Shown piece by piece: positions 1 through 10,715 of a stretch of 64,000 nt of DNA. The DNA lies in NCBI RefSeq assembly GCF_036850765.1, contig NC_089495.1, forward strand, positions 208,990,347-209,054,346, in the 5' to 3' direction. The position numbers and the translations under genes were made by a program. Position 1 is the stretch's first letter. Each line of letters starts with the position of its first letter. The notes under the pieces are model-generated. The model did not search any database. It saw nothing but the letters and a program-made list of their open reading frames with translations, and was not told where the DNA came from. The DNA is from Saccopteryx bilineata. Lineage: Eukaryota; Chordata; Mammalia; Chiroptera; Emballonuridae.

Positions 1-1354
1 CAGAATCAGTGAAACAACGAGACAACCAGGCACAGGATGACACCTGATACTGGGGACCCTGTCCCCCCCAACACCAGACAACTGTCCTTTAACACCAGAC
101 TTCTGTCTCTCTGCAACTGACCTCTGACCGACCCCGTGCCTGTCCTCTGCCGAGACTGCGCATTCTGGGCAGAAGCGTCTCACCGGCTTCCTGCAACCCT
201 GACACGTCGTACCTCTGCCCCCGGCCCCCCATGAGGTCCAGACCACCGTCCCCACCCCACCGTCCACACACTCTGGATTCCAGCAGCAGCGAGGCCGTCC
301 ACAGGCTGCGAAGGCCTGTGTCACTGAACGTTTTCCCATGTCACCAAGTATTTTTCTGCCATGTGACATGTCATACGTACCGAGGAAACGCGTGGGGAGG
401 CTTCTGCCTCTGCTGTTGCCGCGGGTGGCCGTGTTCTCCACCACCCTGCAGTGACCAGCTTGTCCAGTCACGTCCTGGGGCGCGCCCAGGATTGTGTTGT
501 TAGGACAAAGCTCTCAAAGTTACATCTCCGTGCCTGCGGCGTGGCCGAGCCCGGAGCCCTCCGTTCTGTCTTGCAGAACCCGCGCCATGGACCCAGAGAG
601 GGCCGCCAATGCTCTGGTAGCTGGGACACGCTGGGGGGGCGGGGGGGGCGTTAACAGTTTCACGAGCAGTGGCCAAGGTTTTGAGAAATGGACGTGTTCC
701 ACCCAGGGCTTCTCAGGGCTGCGTGGTAGCCTCTGAGGTTGGGTGACCTTTCTTTCCCTTTGGAGACATGGCGTGCAGGAAATTAAAATAATAATTTCAC
801 ACCCTAGCGTTGGTATCAGGAAAGGTTATGTTTCCATGATAAATACCAGCTCTTCAAACCTTTCCTCCCAGTAGCCGATGTGTTGCCTGCAACGTCGACA
901 GGTCTTAGAGACGGTGCTGGAAACACCTGGCCCACATTCGATTCATCCTGTGTTTTTATAGTTTTCAAGGCGCAAAGTCCAGTCTGGAAGCTAACCTTTA
1001 CACACGCACACGGCACACGCATACATGCACATACACGTACATATGAACAGATTAAAGTTTTAAGTATGCCCATTCCCAATTAACATATTTCACATTAATC
1101 AAGAGATGTGAGGCTCATGCCCAGCTTACGGGTGCTGGACGTGGTCAAGTGTGCAATTTCTTTGCCATGAAACTATTCTTGTCCTCGGTCCATAAACACA
1201 GCTCGGGTGGGTGTGGACAGCCTCTCCACCTTCTCCCTGACTTTCCCACTCTGACACCGTGTGTTTTTCCCACTTAATAAGAGCGTGAGGACCAACCCGG
1301 CTAAGATACGGTGACCCCAGAGCGGGGGAAAGGGGGGGGGTTGGTGATCGATTA
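1..1354. other. Unique sequence, no gene recognised
   Basis: I see no exon, repeat family or RNA gene here. Open frames are at most about 90 codons, overlap on both strands and have no family resemblance. A short CA-rich run lies near 1000-1045 and G-runs at about 631-651 and 1330-1340. The composition is mixed GC-rich, as in the rest of the window. Confidence 0.6.
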
Positions 1355-1485
1355 AAAAACTCGACCTGAATCAGTATTAGACGTTCCCTATGTTTAATTA
1401 AGTCTAATTAAACAATGCCGACATCTTCCTGGCACCTGTGGTGTGATTATGTTAAATATTTAATGCGTGTGAAGGATTAGGCTGC
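1355..1485. other. TAAT-rich island, candidate conserved non-coding element
   Basis: This AT-rich patch in a GC-rich neighbourhood holds closely spaced TTAATTA/TAATTAA and TTAAATATTTAA-type motifs, which are homeodomain-like core sites. It has no repeat-family signature and no open frame. Such patches are typical of conserved developmental enhancers, but conservation cannot be seen from one sequence. The call is inference from composition and motif content. Confidence 0.3.
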
Positions 1486-1658
1486 GCTTCTGATCTATAG
1501 CTAACAATCGGTGCCCTTCTCCAGGGTCCTTTTATTTGGTTCTGCCCTGGTACAACGAGCTCCGTCTCAGAGGCGACGGTGAAGCACCCCCAGGGCAGAC
1601 CGGAGAGGGAGGCCCCCCGCCGAGGGGGCCTGTGTGCACAGCCAGCAGCCGTGGCCGG

Positions 1659-2993
1659 ACCACGGCTTCGCGCCCAGGAGGAGGGAGGCGAGAGGTCTGT
1701 ACCACAGCGGTGGCTTCGCGCCCAGGGGGAGGGAGGCGAGGGGTCTGTACCACAGCTGTGGCTTCACGCCCAGGAGGAGGGAGGCGAGGGGTCTGTACCA
1801 CAGCGGTGGCTTCACGCCCAGGAGGAGGGAGGCGAGGGGTCTGTACCACAGCGGTGGCTTCACGCCCAGGGGGAGGGAGGCGAGAGGTCTGTACCACAGC
1901 TGTGGCTTCGCGCCCAGGAGGAGGGAGGCGAGGGGTCTGTACCACAGCGGTGGCTTCACGCCCAGGGGGAGGGAGGCGAGGGGTCTGTACCACAGCTGTG
2001 GCTTCACGCCCAGGAGGAGGGAGGCGAGGGGTCTGTACCACAGCGGTGGCTTCACGCCCAGGGGGAGGGAGGCGAGAGGTCTGTACCACAGCTGTGGCTT
2101 CACGCCCAGGAGGAGGGAGGCGAGGGGTCTGTACCACAGCTGTGGCTTCACGCCCAGGAGGAGGGAGGCGAGGGGTCTGTACCACAGCGGTGGCTTCGCG
2201 CCCAGGGGGAGGGAGGCGAGGGGTCTGTACCACAGCTGTGGCTTCACGCCCAGGGGGAGGGAGGCGAGGGGTCTGTACCACAGCTGTGGCTTCACGCCCA
2301 GGAGGAGGGAGGCGAGGGGTCTGTACCACAGCGGTGGCTTCGCGCCCAGGAGGAGGGAGGCGAGGGGTCTGTACCACAGCTGTGGCTTCACGCCCAGGAG
2401 GAGGGAGGCGAGGGGTCTGTACCACAGCTGTGGCTTCACGCCCAGGAGGAGGGAGGCGAGGGATCTGTACCACAGCTGTGGCTTCACGCCCAGGGGGAGG
2501 GAGGCGAGGAGTCTGTACCACAGCGGTGGCTTCGCGCCCAGGAGGAGGGAGGCGAGAGGTCTGTACCACAGCTGTGGCTTCACGCCCAGGAGGAGGGAGG
2601 CGAGGGGTCTGTACCACAGCTGTGGCTTCGCGCCCAGGAGGAGGGAGGCGAGAGGTCTGTACCACAGCTGTGGCTTCGCGCCCAGGAGGAGGGAGGCGAG
2701 GGGTCTGTACCACAGCTGTGGCTTCGCGCCCAGGAGGAGGGAGGCGAGGGGTCTGTACCACAGCTGTGGCTTCGCGCCCAGGAGGAGGGAGGCGAGGGGT
2801 CTGTACCACAGCGGTGGCTTCGCGCCCAGGGGGAGGGAGGCGAGGGGTCTGTACCACAGCGGTGGCTTCGCGCCCAGGGGGAGGGAGGCGAGGGGTCCGG
2901 ACCACAGCGGTGGCTTCGCGCCCAGGAGGAGGGAGGCGAGAGGTCTGGACCACAGCGGTGGCTTCGCGCCCAGGAGGAGGGAGGTGAGAGGTA
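1659..2993. repeat. 48-bp minisatellite, about 28 copies
   Basis: The start of CGCCCAGG recurs every 48 bp from 1671 to 2967, giving 28 copies with no length change. Copies differ only by substitutions at a few positions: CAGG(A/G)GGA, GCGA(G/A)GG, CAGC(G/T)GTGG and TTC(G/A)CG. Fifteen of the 27 complete junctions carry T at the third site, which creates the 12-bp perfect palindrome CCACAGCTGTGG (E-box CAGCTG flanked by RUNX-like ACCACA cores). Because 48 is a multiple of 3 and the unit lacks stops in most frames, long artificial open frames of 16-residue repeats run through on both strands, the longest being 1532-3091 on the minus strand. I do not regard them as genes. Confidence 0.97.
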
Positions 2994-4135
2994 CAAGGCG
3001 GCTTCTGTAGGTTTCTTTTCAGCCCCCCCGGCCCCCCTCCCCGCCTGTTGCTGATGATCGAGAGCAGGGAACGTGAGGACATTAAGTTCACGGTGAAACA
3101 GCCCTTGGCGTGCTTCCCGAAGGGCTGCTGGCCCCTTGTGAGTGTGCGGCTTCATTCCTCCACCCCCCACACAGCACACACGCCTCTTCTGGGAAGAAAG
3201 CGAGTTGCACGGAGCGGAGCTCCGATCTCACTATAAAGCGGAGGCCGTGGTGGTTTCTGGGAGTGAGACGAGGGGTGCTGAGTCAGGGTGTTCGGGGGAT
3301 GCCCTCCCAAGCCTGGCCCCTCGTTATTCGCGGGGGCCCTCAATGCTTCCCGCAGAGCAACCCCGACAGCTTTCTGCGTGTGTAACAGTCGGCACAGGGA
3401 GCCTTGCGGTCTAACGACTGCTGATTCGTTCCCGTGTTTGGGAATGAGAGACAGATTTGTGTGATGAGTTCCCAATGGGCCGAGCCTGCATCATCGATTT
3501 CTCCCGGGGGGGGTGCTTCTCTCCCCTCCTCCAAGCGTGGCGGCAAAGAGGTGCTTCTCGCTTGCAAGCTAGAGAGAAGCCCTAGGAGCCCCATCCCCAT
3601 CCCCTGCTTGTTAACAGGGGTGGCCTTTTTTAAAGTTAAGTGAGCCCAGTCAGCAGAGACGAGTCCTCTTGGGGAAAAAGTCACCTTCAGTGTCCTGGGG
3701 GCAGAGAGGAACCAGAATTTCACACCTCACAGTGAACGCCCCAAGTCTTCCGAGAGGGACCAGGAGAATGAGTCCTGGAAAAGGTGGCCTCCCCTCAAAC
3801 ACCTGCAGTTCCCACCCCAAAATCCCTCCCCAGGCAGGACGGACGGAGGATGTGACAGGAAGCCAGCGTGGTCCAGGGACCAAAGGTGCTCATTCTGTCC
3901 CGGGCCGTGCTGGTCAGCAGCAGCTGTTCTGACCTGCAGACCATTCTGGATATCTCTGGTGTGTCGGGGGCATTCCATCACAGAGCAGGCAAGCGGGCAC
4001 GGGTGGGTGGTAAGCGTGCCTCCGTGGGAAGCCTCCCCTCTCAGACGAGGGCACCCCGGTGAATTCAGGGCCGTGCCCAAGCGCCAGCGGAGGCGAGGAC
4101 TGAGCTGGAGCTCTGCGCCGCCCTGCAGAGGAGGC
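2994..4135. other. Unique sequence, no gene recognised
   Basis: This is GC-rich sequence with no recognisable repeat family, exon or RNA gene. Overlapping open frames on both strands stay below about 155 codons and have no matching motif content. Confidence 0.55.
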
Positions 4136-4325
4136 TGGGCCAGGCCGGGGGGATTTCCAAAAGGGGCGTTCATTATGAAACCCACACGGCGTCTTATATA
4201 AATACTTCCCGTCCGAGGTGGAGGCTCCTTACGCTGGGGCTGTGTTGCCCTCTAGTGAAGGAGGTCAGCATTATGCATGCAAGATCCTCCGTGGCTGCAT
4301 AATTAACGTCTGCTGGGGTGGGAGG
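4136..4325. other. AT-rich island, candidate conserved non-coding element
   Basis: The patch contains TTCATTATGAAA, TTATATAAATA, ATTATGCATGCA (an octamer/POU-like ATGCAT core) and GCATAATTAACG, all within 190 bp of otherwise GC-rich DNA. It has no repeat signature and no coding frame. The TATATAAA-like stretch near 4195 could mimic a TATA box, but no initiator, CpG island or exon follows, so I do not call a promoter. Confidence 0.3.
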
Positions 4326-7275
4326 AGGCCGACGGAGGCAGGCCGCGCCTGTGCGTGAGTGCGAGTATCGCCGTGTGTGCGTGTGTGTGGGTCCCCGCCC
4401 CCCTGAGCCTCCCCGCACCCCTTCAGAGGGACTCAGCGTACGGAAACCACTTCTTCTTCCCTGTCGTTTATTTGTTTTTACTTTTTTTTTTTTTTTTTTT
4501 TTGCCGTGGACGTCGGGTTTTGTGCGGCTGCCGACAGAGTCGCGTATAGAGAATAAATCAACAGAACTGATCTGAGACAGAGAACTTTAGTGCACAAGTA
4601 TCTACTTAATGTGTCTGCTGGGGAAAAAAAGTCTCTAATTACCCTGTCACGGGACAAAGCACATGATCCACTGTGATAAATTGGGCCTCCTATAACCCCG
4701 CGAGAAACAGATCGAGACTTGGGGCGGCCATGGCAATTCCGCTGAGCCAGCAACCCCGTGGAGCGAGCCGGCACCCAGGCCGTCGCCGGGGAGAGGGGCG
4801 GAAGACGGGACGGAGGACGGGGAGCGGGCGACGCCCCAACACTGCATTTCAAGCAAGGTCTCTCTGAGTGGCGTCTCCTTGAATACCTGCGGCCCCTTTG
4901 TTGGTCTTGTGTCATCGCCAGATCGCAGGGTTTGTGTTCTGCCAGTCCCAATCTTACGTGGCCAGAGGCTGGACTCCGACAGCCAAACCGGTGCGAAACT
5001 CAGAAAAAGGAGAAGGGGAGCCACAGCCTCTGGGTGTGGGGGTGAGGCCAGGAGCACCTTCCCACGGCTTAGTTGTAAAGGCGTCACCTTCCGTCCGCGT
5101 GAGGCTACGAGGTCCAGACACCGGTGCCGAGTCCCCCTAAAACCTAGGCCCCCAAAGGTCATGGGGACGAAAGGGAGACGTCCCCCTTTGAACCACTCAG
5201 GGTGGGTTTACTTGGAAAGGGGACAGAGTGGGGATGGCTGTAGGTTATAAGAAACTCATCCAAATGCCACTCATGAATGCACCCAGACCCTCGTGTGCTG
5301 GGGTAAGGCTCGGGGGTCCCGTCTGAGGAGTTCTAGAAGCAACTGGTGCCGCTACCGCCCTTGAGCGTGACGCTGAGTGGGTGCCTCCTGCTGGCCGTGG
5401 TCCCGTGTGGATTCACTCTGCCCCAGGCATGCCCGCCCTGGTCACCCCACCTCCCACTCCCTCCCCTTTCCCAAGTCTGGGTACCGATGGTGGTCATCGC
5501 AGGGCCCTGGACCCCCCGAAAGCCCCAGAGGGACTTCTGGCTGGTGGTCCCGGCACTGGGCATGTCTACCGTGCAACAGCGGGACAGGGACCACGCACGC
5601 CGGGCTCTGTGAAGCGGGCAGTGCCCGGACCCCTGAACAGGGGCCCCCGGCTCCCCGTTACATCAGCAGGTGACACGACAAACCGGGTGAGAAGACGGGA
5701 GCTCCCGCCCTGGTGCCATTCCCTCCCCGAGAGGTGGCCCAGGGCGGCCCCCCCGTTTCCCGGGACAGTTGTGGTTCCGAGTCCTTCGAGGACCTCTCTC
5801 TCGTGAGGAATCTTCGTCTCCCCGCGGCATCAGCACAGGCGTGGCCGTGATGTCTCCGCCGTGGGGGACAGATGCAGAGCCGGTCACATCGGTCGTTCGG
5901 ATTGCTTTACTGAACGGCGATCTGTAGACGAAAGAACAGCACAGGGAAAACGGAGATAAAAAGCAGAAAGTCTATTTCTGATACCAGATTGGCTCTCCGT
6001 GCCCACGTCGTCGTTGTGGCTTCGGGAGACCTCTGCCGTGATTTATCTTCCTGGGTCTGTTTTCCGAGGCCCCTATCTCCGCACTGCCGGGTGGGGCTGC
6101 CGGGCTCGGCGCACGCGGGGCCCTCCCGGGCCGGTTCTGCGCATTCCGTCAGGGCTCCGGCGGCAGCTGAGAACGGGAGCTCCAGGGCCCGGCCCAGCTG
6201 GAGGTGACCAGCCAGAGCCACGGACTGGTCGCACAGCGGCCACGGGCCACGTGGGTGCCGGTCAAGCTCGTTTTTGTAACTAGCGAGAACCATCTGATAG
6301 GCGTTTTGATTCTTTGGCTATTGATGGAGGGCAGGGGCCCTGAGGGCAGGTTTCTGAAGCGTCTGGCGCGGCCGGGCGAAGACGGCATCGCCCAAGCTGT
6401 ACTCTTTGATCACGTAAAGAGGGCGAGCCCCGGGTGGCGAGCCCCTCTGCTCCTGGGCACGAGGCGTGGCCGGAGAACGAGGCTGTGTGGTTGGCTAACT
6501 GGGAATGGAGTGAAGACGGAGGAGGGGTGGTGGTTCCGGAGACGCGCATGCTCCCTTCTTCACTCTTGTCTCTGTAGCGCGCTGACCACCCCATCCTCAC
6601 CCAGGCGCTGACCACCCCGTCCTCACCCAGGCAGGCAGGAGAGCGGGCAGAGTCCCCGCCCGGGATCTGCCCGGGGCTGCGACGCCCCACACCACACACA
6701 CGCACGTGACCCCGTGAGACCGCACCCTGGTGGGAGGTTTACTTCCCACCGTGTGAATTATCGTGCAGGGTCTGCGTCCCCCTTGGGCGGCCAGGCTGGG
6801 GTCACCTCATCTGGAGTCTGACGGGGACCTGCCTCCTCGAGGGCCTGATGCTCACGGAGGGACACACGGCACTGTGTCACATGGTGAGGAAGCCTCACGG
6901 AGTCCCGCACGGTGGTGTCAGCCATCACCTGTGGCTGCCACCTGAGACCCTCCCGTCACTCCGGGCTGGACTGGGAGCTTCTCCACCTCGGTCCTGCCGC
7001 CATTGGGCGGGACCTTCCCTAGCAGCACCGCGATTGCCGGACACCGTGAGTGACCTTCCCTTGAACCCCGTCCTCCTAGCACAGGCCCATCAGCTCCCTA
7101 CACCCTCCTAGCGACCCTCCAAGGGACAGAGACCCGCCCACACCTGCCATCTGGCATGCACCATGCCTGGTACGGGGTGAAACTGGGGTCTTCAGGTCAG
7201 GTTGGGGGGGTCTGTCTGAGAATGGGAAGGCGCCAGCCGAGGGGAGAGTAGAAAGATGAGATGTGCACGGAGGCT
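4326..7275. other. GC- and CpG-rich unique sequence with a poly-T run
   Basis: A poly-T run lies at about 4480-4502. The interval 6050-6260 is visibly CpG-dense (several GGCGCACGCG-type clusters), and 6590-6635 holds two copies of a 27-bp unit (GCGCTGACCACCCC...). No exon, transcription start or repeat family could be recognised. The longest frame (4647-5162, minus, 171 codons) has no family resemblance and overlaps several equally long frames. Confidence 0.5.
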
Positions 7276-7456
7276 CAGAGAGAGAGAGAGAGGGGGATGG
7301 AGAGAGAGAGAGAGGGATAGAGAGGGGGGGGGATAGAGAGAGAGAGGGATAGAGAGAGAGAGAGACAGAGAGAGAGAGGGACAGAGAGACAGAGAGAGAG
7401 AGACAGAGAGAGAGAGAGGGATAGAGAGAGACAGAGAGACAGAGAGAGAGAGAGGA
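7276..7456. repeat. (AG)n purine-rich microsatellite
   Basis: An interrupted AG dinucleotide run with GGGGATAGAG interruptions. All purines lie on the plus strand for about 180 bp, so the minus strand is pyrimidine-only with a Ser/Leu-rich pseudo-frame. Mirror-symmetric purine tracts of this kind can form triplex DNA; that is general knowledge, not shown here. Confidence 0.9.
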
Positions 7457-7516
7457 ACAGGAACCAAGAGGAAGGCAGCCCCTGGCGGGTTTCCGCCTGA
7501 GCCCGTAAGTTAGAGG

Positions 7517-7714
7517 CACGGTGCCCGGCTGGGGCAATCCCCCACCCCCGGGGAACTCACGGACATGTCTGCAGATGTTTCTGGTTGTCACCCTGGGAGA
7601 CTGAGTGGGGACCAGGGATGCCACTCTGGTGTGCCCAGGATGGCCCCACAGCGGGCACTGGTCTGGCCCAGATGACACTAGTCCATGTCACAAGCTTGGG
7701 AAACGCTGCCCCAG
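7517..7714 (+). mobile_element. MER20-like hAT-Charlie relic
   Basis: The order of short matches follows the MER20 consensus as I remember it: a GGCTGGGGCAAT head, then ACATGTCTGCAGATGTTTCTGG, TTGTCACC, CCAGGGATGCC, CCCAGGATGGCCCCAC and a GGGAAACGCTG end. It is strongly diverged, as expected for an ancient eutherian DNA transposon. A second copy in the opposite orientation lies at 50521-50725. Family naming is from memory. Confidence 0.65.
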
Positions 7715-8277
7715 AGAGACTGCCTTACCGTCGCACCCTGAGCTGCCTGAATTATTCCTGGTGTCTCAGTTGCGCATTCTGAGCCAGGCAGTTCCCTGCT
7801 CACGAGTCTGCTCCAGGCCCAGGAAAGTCTGTCGTGTCCGGAGCCCGTGCGGGATGATGAGGAGGTGTTACGTCTTCCGCAGTCGGGTCTTGCCGGTGGA
7901 GAGGGGTCACTGCCCAGGGAGGCAAGGCTGCGACCCCGGAGGGCAGAGGAAGTGGAGCAGCCCAGACAAGCTCCTGGATGCCCTTGAAGGAGGCACCTCC
8001 TCAGGGAAGTCCTCCCAGATGGCTACCTCCCCATCCATCCCTCGGGCTATGCCAGCACCCCAGGGACCCGAGGAGCAGAGGGCCACCGTGCCAGCTGAAG
8101 ACGCCTCTGTCCCATCAGCCTCTGCCACAGCAGTTACGTCACATGGGCGGTCGCCTCCCAGGTCACCAGAGCCCACACGTGAGAAAGGGCGGGGGTGACA
8201 ATAAGAACAGGCTCTCGGAAGTGGGATTCAGGACCCGATGGACTGAGCGCCCGACCCACCTGCCCGGCACGTCCCAG
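7715..8277. other. Unique sequence, no gene recognised
   Basis: This is GC-rich sequence between the MER20 relic and the 43-bp array. No repeat family or exon was recognised. The 197-codon frame starting at 7605 begins inside the transposon relic and has no family resemblance. Confidence 0.5.
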
Positions 8278-8793
8278 GTGCACCGTGAGCGTGCACTGGG
8301 CCCCTCCCTGCATCTGCTTAGTGCACCGTGAGCGTGCACTGGGCCCCTCCCTGCGTCTGCTTAGTGCACCGTGAGCGTGCACTGGGCCCCTCCCTGCGTC
8401 TGCTTAGTGCACCGTGAGCGTGCACTGGGCCCCTCCCTGCGTCTGCTTAGTGCACCGTGAGCGTGCACTGGGCCCCTCCCTGCGTCTGCTTAGTGCACCG
8501 TGAGCGTGCACTGGGCCCCTCCCTGCGTCTGCTTAGTGCACCGTGAGCGTGCACTGGGCCCCTCCCTGCGTCTGCTTAGTGCACCGTGAGCGTGCACTGG
8601 GCCCCTCCCTGCGTCTGCTTAGTGCACCGTGAGCGTGCACTGGGCCCCTCCCTGCATCTGCTTAGTGCACCGTGAGCGTGCACTGGGCCCCTCCCTGCGT
8701 CTGCTTAGTGCACCGTGAGCGTGCACTGGGCCCCTCCCTGCGTCTGCTCAGTGCACCGTGAGCGTGCACTGGGCCCCTCCCTGCGTCTGCTTA
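8278..8793. repeat. 43-bp minisatellite, 12 copies
   Basis: Exactly twelve 43-bp units start at 8278 (the second at 8321), with no indels and very few substitutions (CATCTGC/CGTCTGC, TTAG/TCAG). Each unit starts with GTGCAC, seven bases, then GTGCAC again. GTGCAC is itself a 6-bp palindrome, so the array offers 24 evenly patterned palindromes. The very low divergence suggests recent expansion or homogenisation, and copy number is probably polymorphic. Confidence 0.97.
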
Positions 8794-9475
8794 GTCCCTG
8801 GAGTCAGAACTGGGGCGTCAGACCCGCCATCGCAAGTTCCTGAAACATGCTTTGTCTGGCATCTTGTGCCAACGGGGCTGGGATTCCGTCTGCGGTGCCG
8901 CCTCGCGAGGCATCCTCCGTGCCTGGGCAGGTCACGCCCTCCGGTGCAGGGGCTCAGACTCCTTCCTGACCTGAAGCAGGGCACTCAAGTCTCGCTTTCT
9001 TGCTTGCTTTTTAAATCTTGACTTTTACGCCAAGTGCACCCATGCTGGTTGGCTTATTGAGCCAATCTCGTGGTGACTTCTGGGTGGAGGAGACGCTGGT
9101 AAGAGCCTGGTGTCCAGTCCTCAGATCGGACAGGGGGACAGCAGCCCAGCACGGGGACTGCAGGGACTTGTGTGCACCCTGCAGCGTCAGCATGACGGAT
9201 CCTAGCATAACCTCAGGTAAACCGGCCGCGGTAATGACGGCCTCGGCCGAGCGCCCAACACCTTATCACACGCTGCACCAGCCCGCAAGTCATCTGCCGG
9301 CAAAACCAGTCAGCCAAGAAATCGCCGTCCCTCCGTCTGCAAACCAGACTCCTCGTGTGTACCATCGTCCCCGCCCCTCCCCCCGCCCCTGCCCCGCCCC
9401 CGCCGCAGAGACGGGAGAGGAAGTCCAGCATCCGTCCAGAGAGGGCTGTCACACCGATGAGAGGCTCCGGCCACC
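8794..9475. other. Unique sequence, no gene recognised
   Basis: No repeat family or exon was seen. A CCCCGCCC-rich pyrimidine stretch lies at about 9364-9410 and accounts for the proline-rich and glycine-rich pseudo-frames around it. Confidence 0.5.
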
Positions 9476-9725
9476 GGACAGGGTTTATATCCCAGAATAA
9501 TCACAATGCGCCGTCCCCGGCATTTCTCACTCATTTGGGTAATATTCATAGAATCGCATTTACATTTTCCGTGCCATCAATCAAAAGCCAGATGCCACTG
9601 TTTCTAATTTATCTTGCCGACGGCTCTGGTGATATCTTGCCGCTGCGAATATTTCTAATATTTCTGAAAAATTATAAGACGAACGGGTTCTGAATGTTGA
9701 ATGTGGCGGCGAGGTTCCTATCCCA
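9476..9725. other. AT-rich island, candidate conserved non-coding element
   Basis: This 250-bp island has low CpG, no repeat signature, and motifs such as AATAATCACAAT (SOX-like), GGTAATATTCAT, CATCAATCAAAAG (PBX/TCF-like) and repeated AATATTTCTAATATTTCT. It is flanked by GC-rich DNA. It resembles a conserved regulatory element; this is inference from composition only. Confidence 0.33.
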
Positions 9726-9818
9726 AAACTTTATTTTAGGAGTGGTACACTCTTTTCTTTTTCATTTCTAAAAAAAAAAAAAAAAAAACCCAAAAAAACC
9801 CCCAAAAACTAATACACA

Positions 9819-9916
9819 GCTCTGGCCAGATATCTCCGCTGGTTAGAGCATCAGGCCAATACACAGGGGTTGCCGGTTCAATTCCCCGGTCAGGGCACAT
9901 CTGTTCCTACAGATTG

Positions 9917-9955
<39 letters not shown>

Positions 9956-9992
9956 TTCCTCCCTCTCTCTAAAATCAATCAACAAAAGAACA
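9819..9992 (+). mobile_element. tRNA-derived bat SINE (Ves-type)
   Basis: The head CTCTGGCCAG...GGTTAGAGCATC is an A-box region. GGTTCAATTCC at about 9875-9885 is a B-box. The unit continues CGGTCAGGGCACAT, then a (CT)n tract (9919-9953) and an AAAATCAATCAA tail, the order seen in Ves-type SINEs of bats. It follows an A-rich stretch at 9769-9811. Clear target-site repeats were not found. Confidence 0.85.
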
Positions 9993-10334
9993 AAAAATAT
10001 TTTAAATGTAATGTACAAGTGGCGGCCAGCAAGCTTTAACTGTGGCCATTAAAATACTGGCTTTGCTCAAACCCTGTCTGACAAACAGAAAAGATAAACC
10101 ACGAAGACCAGAAGGGGACTAGCGTGCCGAGCGTATGAATTATGAATCAAAAGACCAAAAAAAAAATACGTGTTTTTCCTGCTTTCTGCACAAACATGGA
10201 GCAGGGTATCATAAACCCAAGGGAACAGAAATGCTTGTGCTCTTGAAGCATTTTACGTATTTACTCAGCAAAATGAATGCACCCCCAACCCCCACGCCTT
10301 TGCCCTGTCGGGGCGGGGCATGCAGAACGCAGCC

Positions 10335-10715
10335 AGCAAACAGAGCCCATTGGTTGATGGCTAACAACTCTAATTGTAGGACATTGCCATCAATTTAGAC
10401 TCCGCTACTTCGGAATTTGTGATGCAGACAGGCTTGGGCTTAAAAATTATCTTTATCCTCTTTCTGGGGGAAATTAGATTGAGTAGACTAACCTCAGTAC
10501 AAATATAATTACCAGGAACATGCATGCCAAGCTCAGGAGTACATGCTGTTTCTAAACAGGTTGGGGACATTTATCTCCTGGTAAATTCTTACTCTGTGCT
10601 AATTATAAACCTTATTAACCTGTGTTTAATTTATATGATGAAATAATATGGCCAAAAACTAATAACCGGAAACTAATTCCAAAGTGCGTAAGATAAAATG
10701 TGACATTGTCTTTCA
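10335..10715. other. Large AT-rich island, candidate conserved non-coding element
   Basis: About 380 bp of AT-rich, repeat-free sequence carries many homeodomain-like cores: CTCTAATTGTAG, CAATTTAGA, AAATTAGATTGA, ATATAATTACC, GCTAATTATAAACC, TTATTAACC and CTAATTCC. It has no long frame, no poly-A tail and no transposon ends. It is the strongest enhancer-like candidate in the window by motif density. Function and conservation are inferred, not seen. Confidence 0.4.

Noticed and set aside
1532..3091. 519-codon minus-strand frame, and 338-491-codon frames on both strands, of 16-residue repeats
   Set aside because: The 48-bp unit is a multiple of 3 and lacks stops in most frames, so nearly all frames are open. 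No family, splice or promoter evidence.
4185..4205. TATA-box promoter at TTATATAAATA
   Set aside because: No initiator, CpG island or exon follows; more likely part of an AT-rich non-coding island.
5907..6293. CpG-island promoter with first exon
   Set aside because: CpG density is raised at 6050-6260 only and no start codon with a plausible exon or donor site could be defined.
7076..7678. 200-codon minus-strand Ser/Leu-rich frame
   Set aside because: Translation of the (AG)n microsatellite.
8278..8793. Array of dioxin-response (AhR) sites from GCGTG words
   Set aside because: The core GCGTG is preceded by GA, so the required T two bases upstream is missing.
9819..9992. tRNA gene from A-box and B-box
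   Set aside because: The flanking CT tract and A-rich tail show a tRNA-derived SINE; the cloverleaf is not intact. The same applies to the SINEs at 39586 and 56417.
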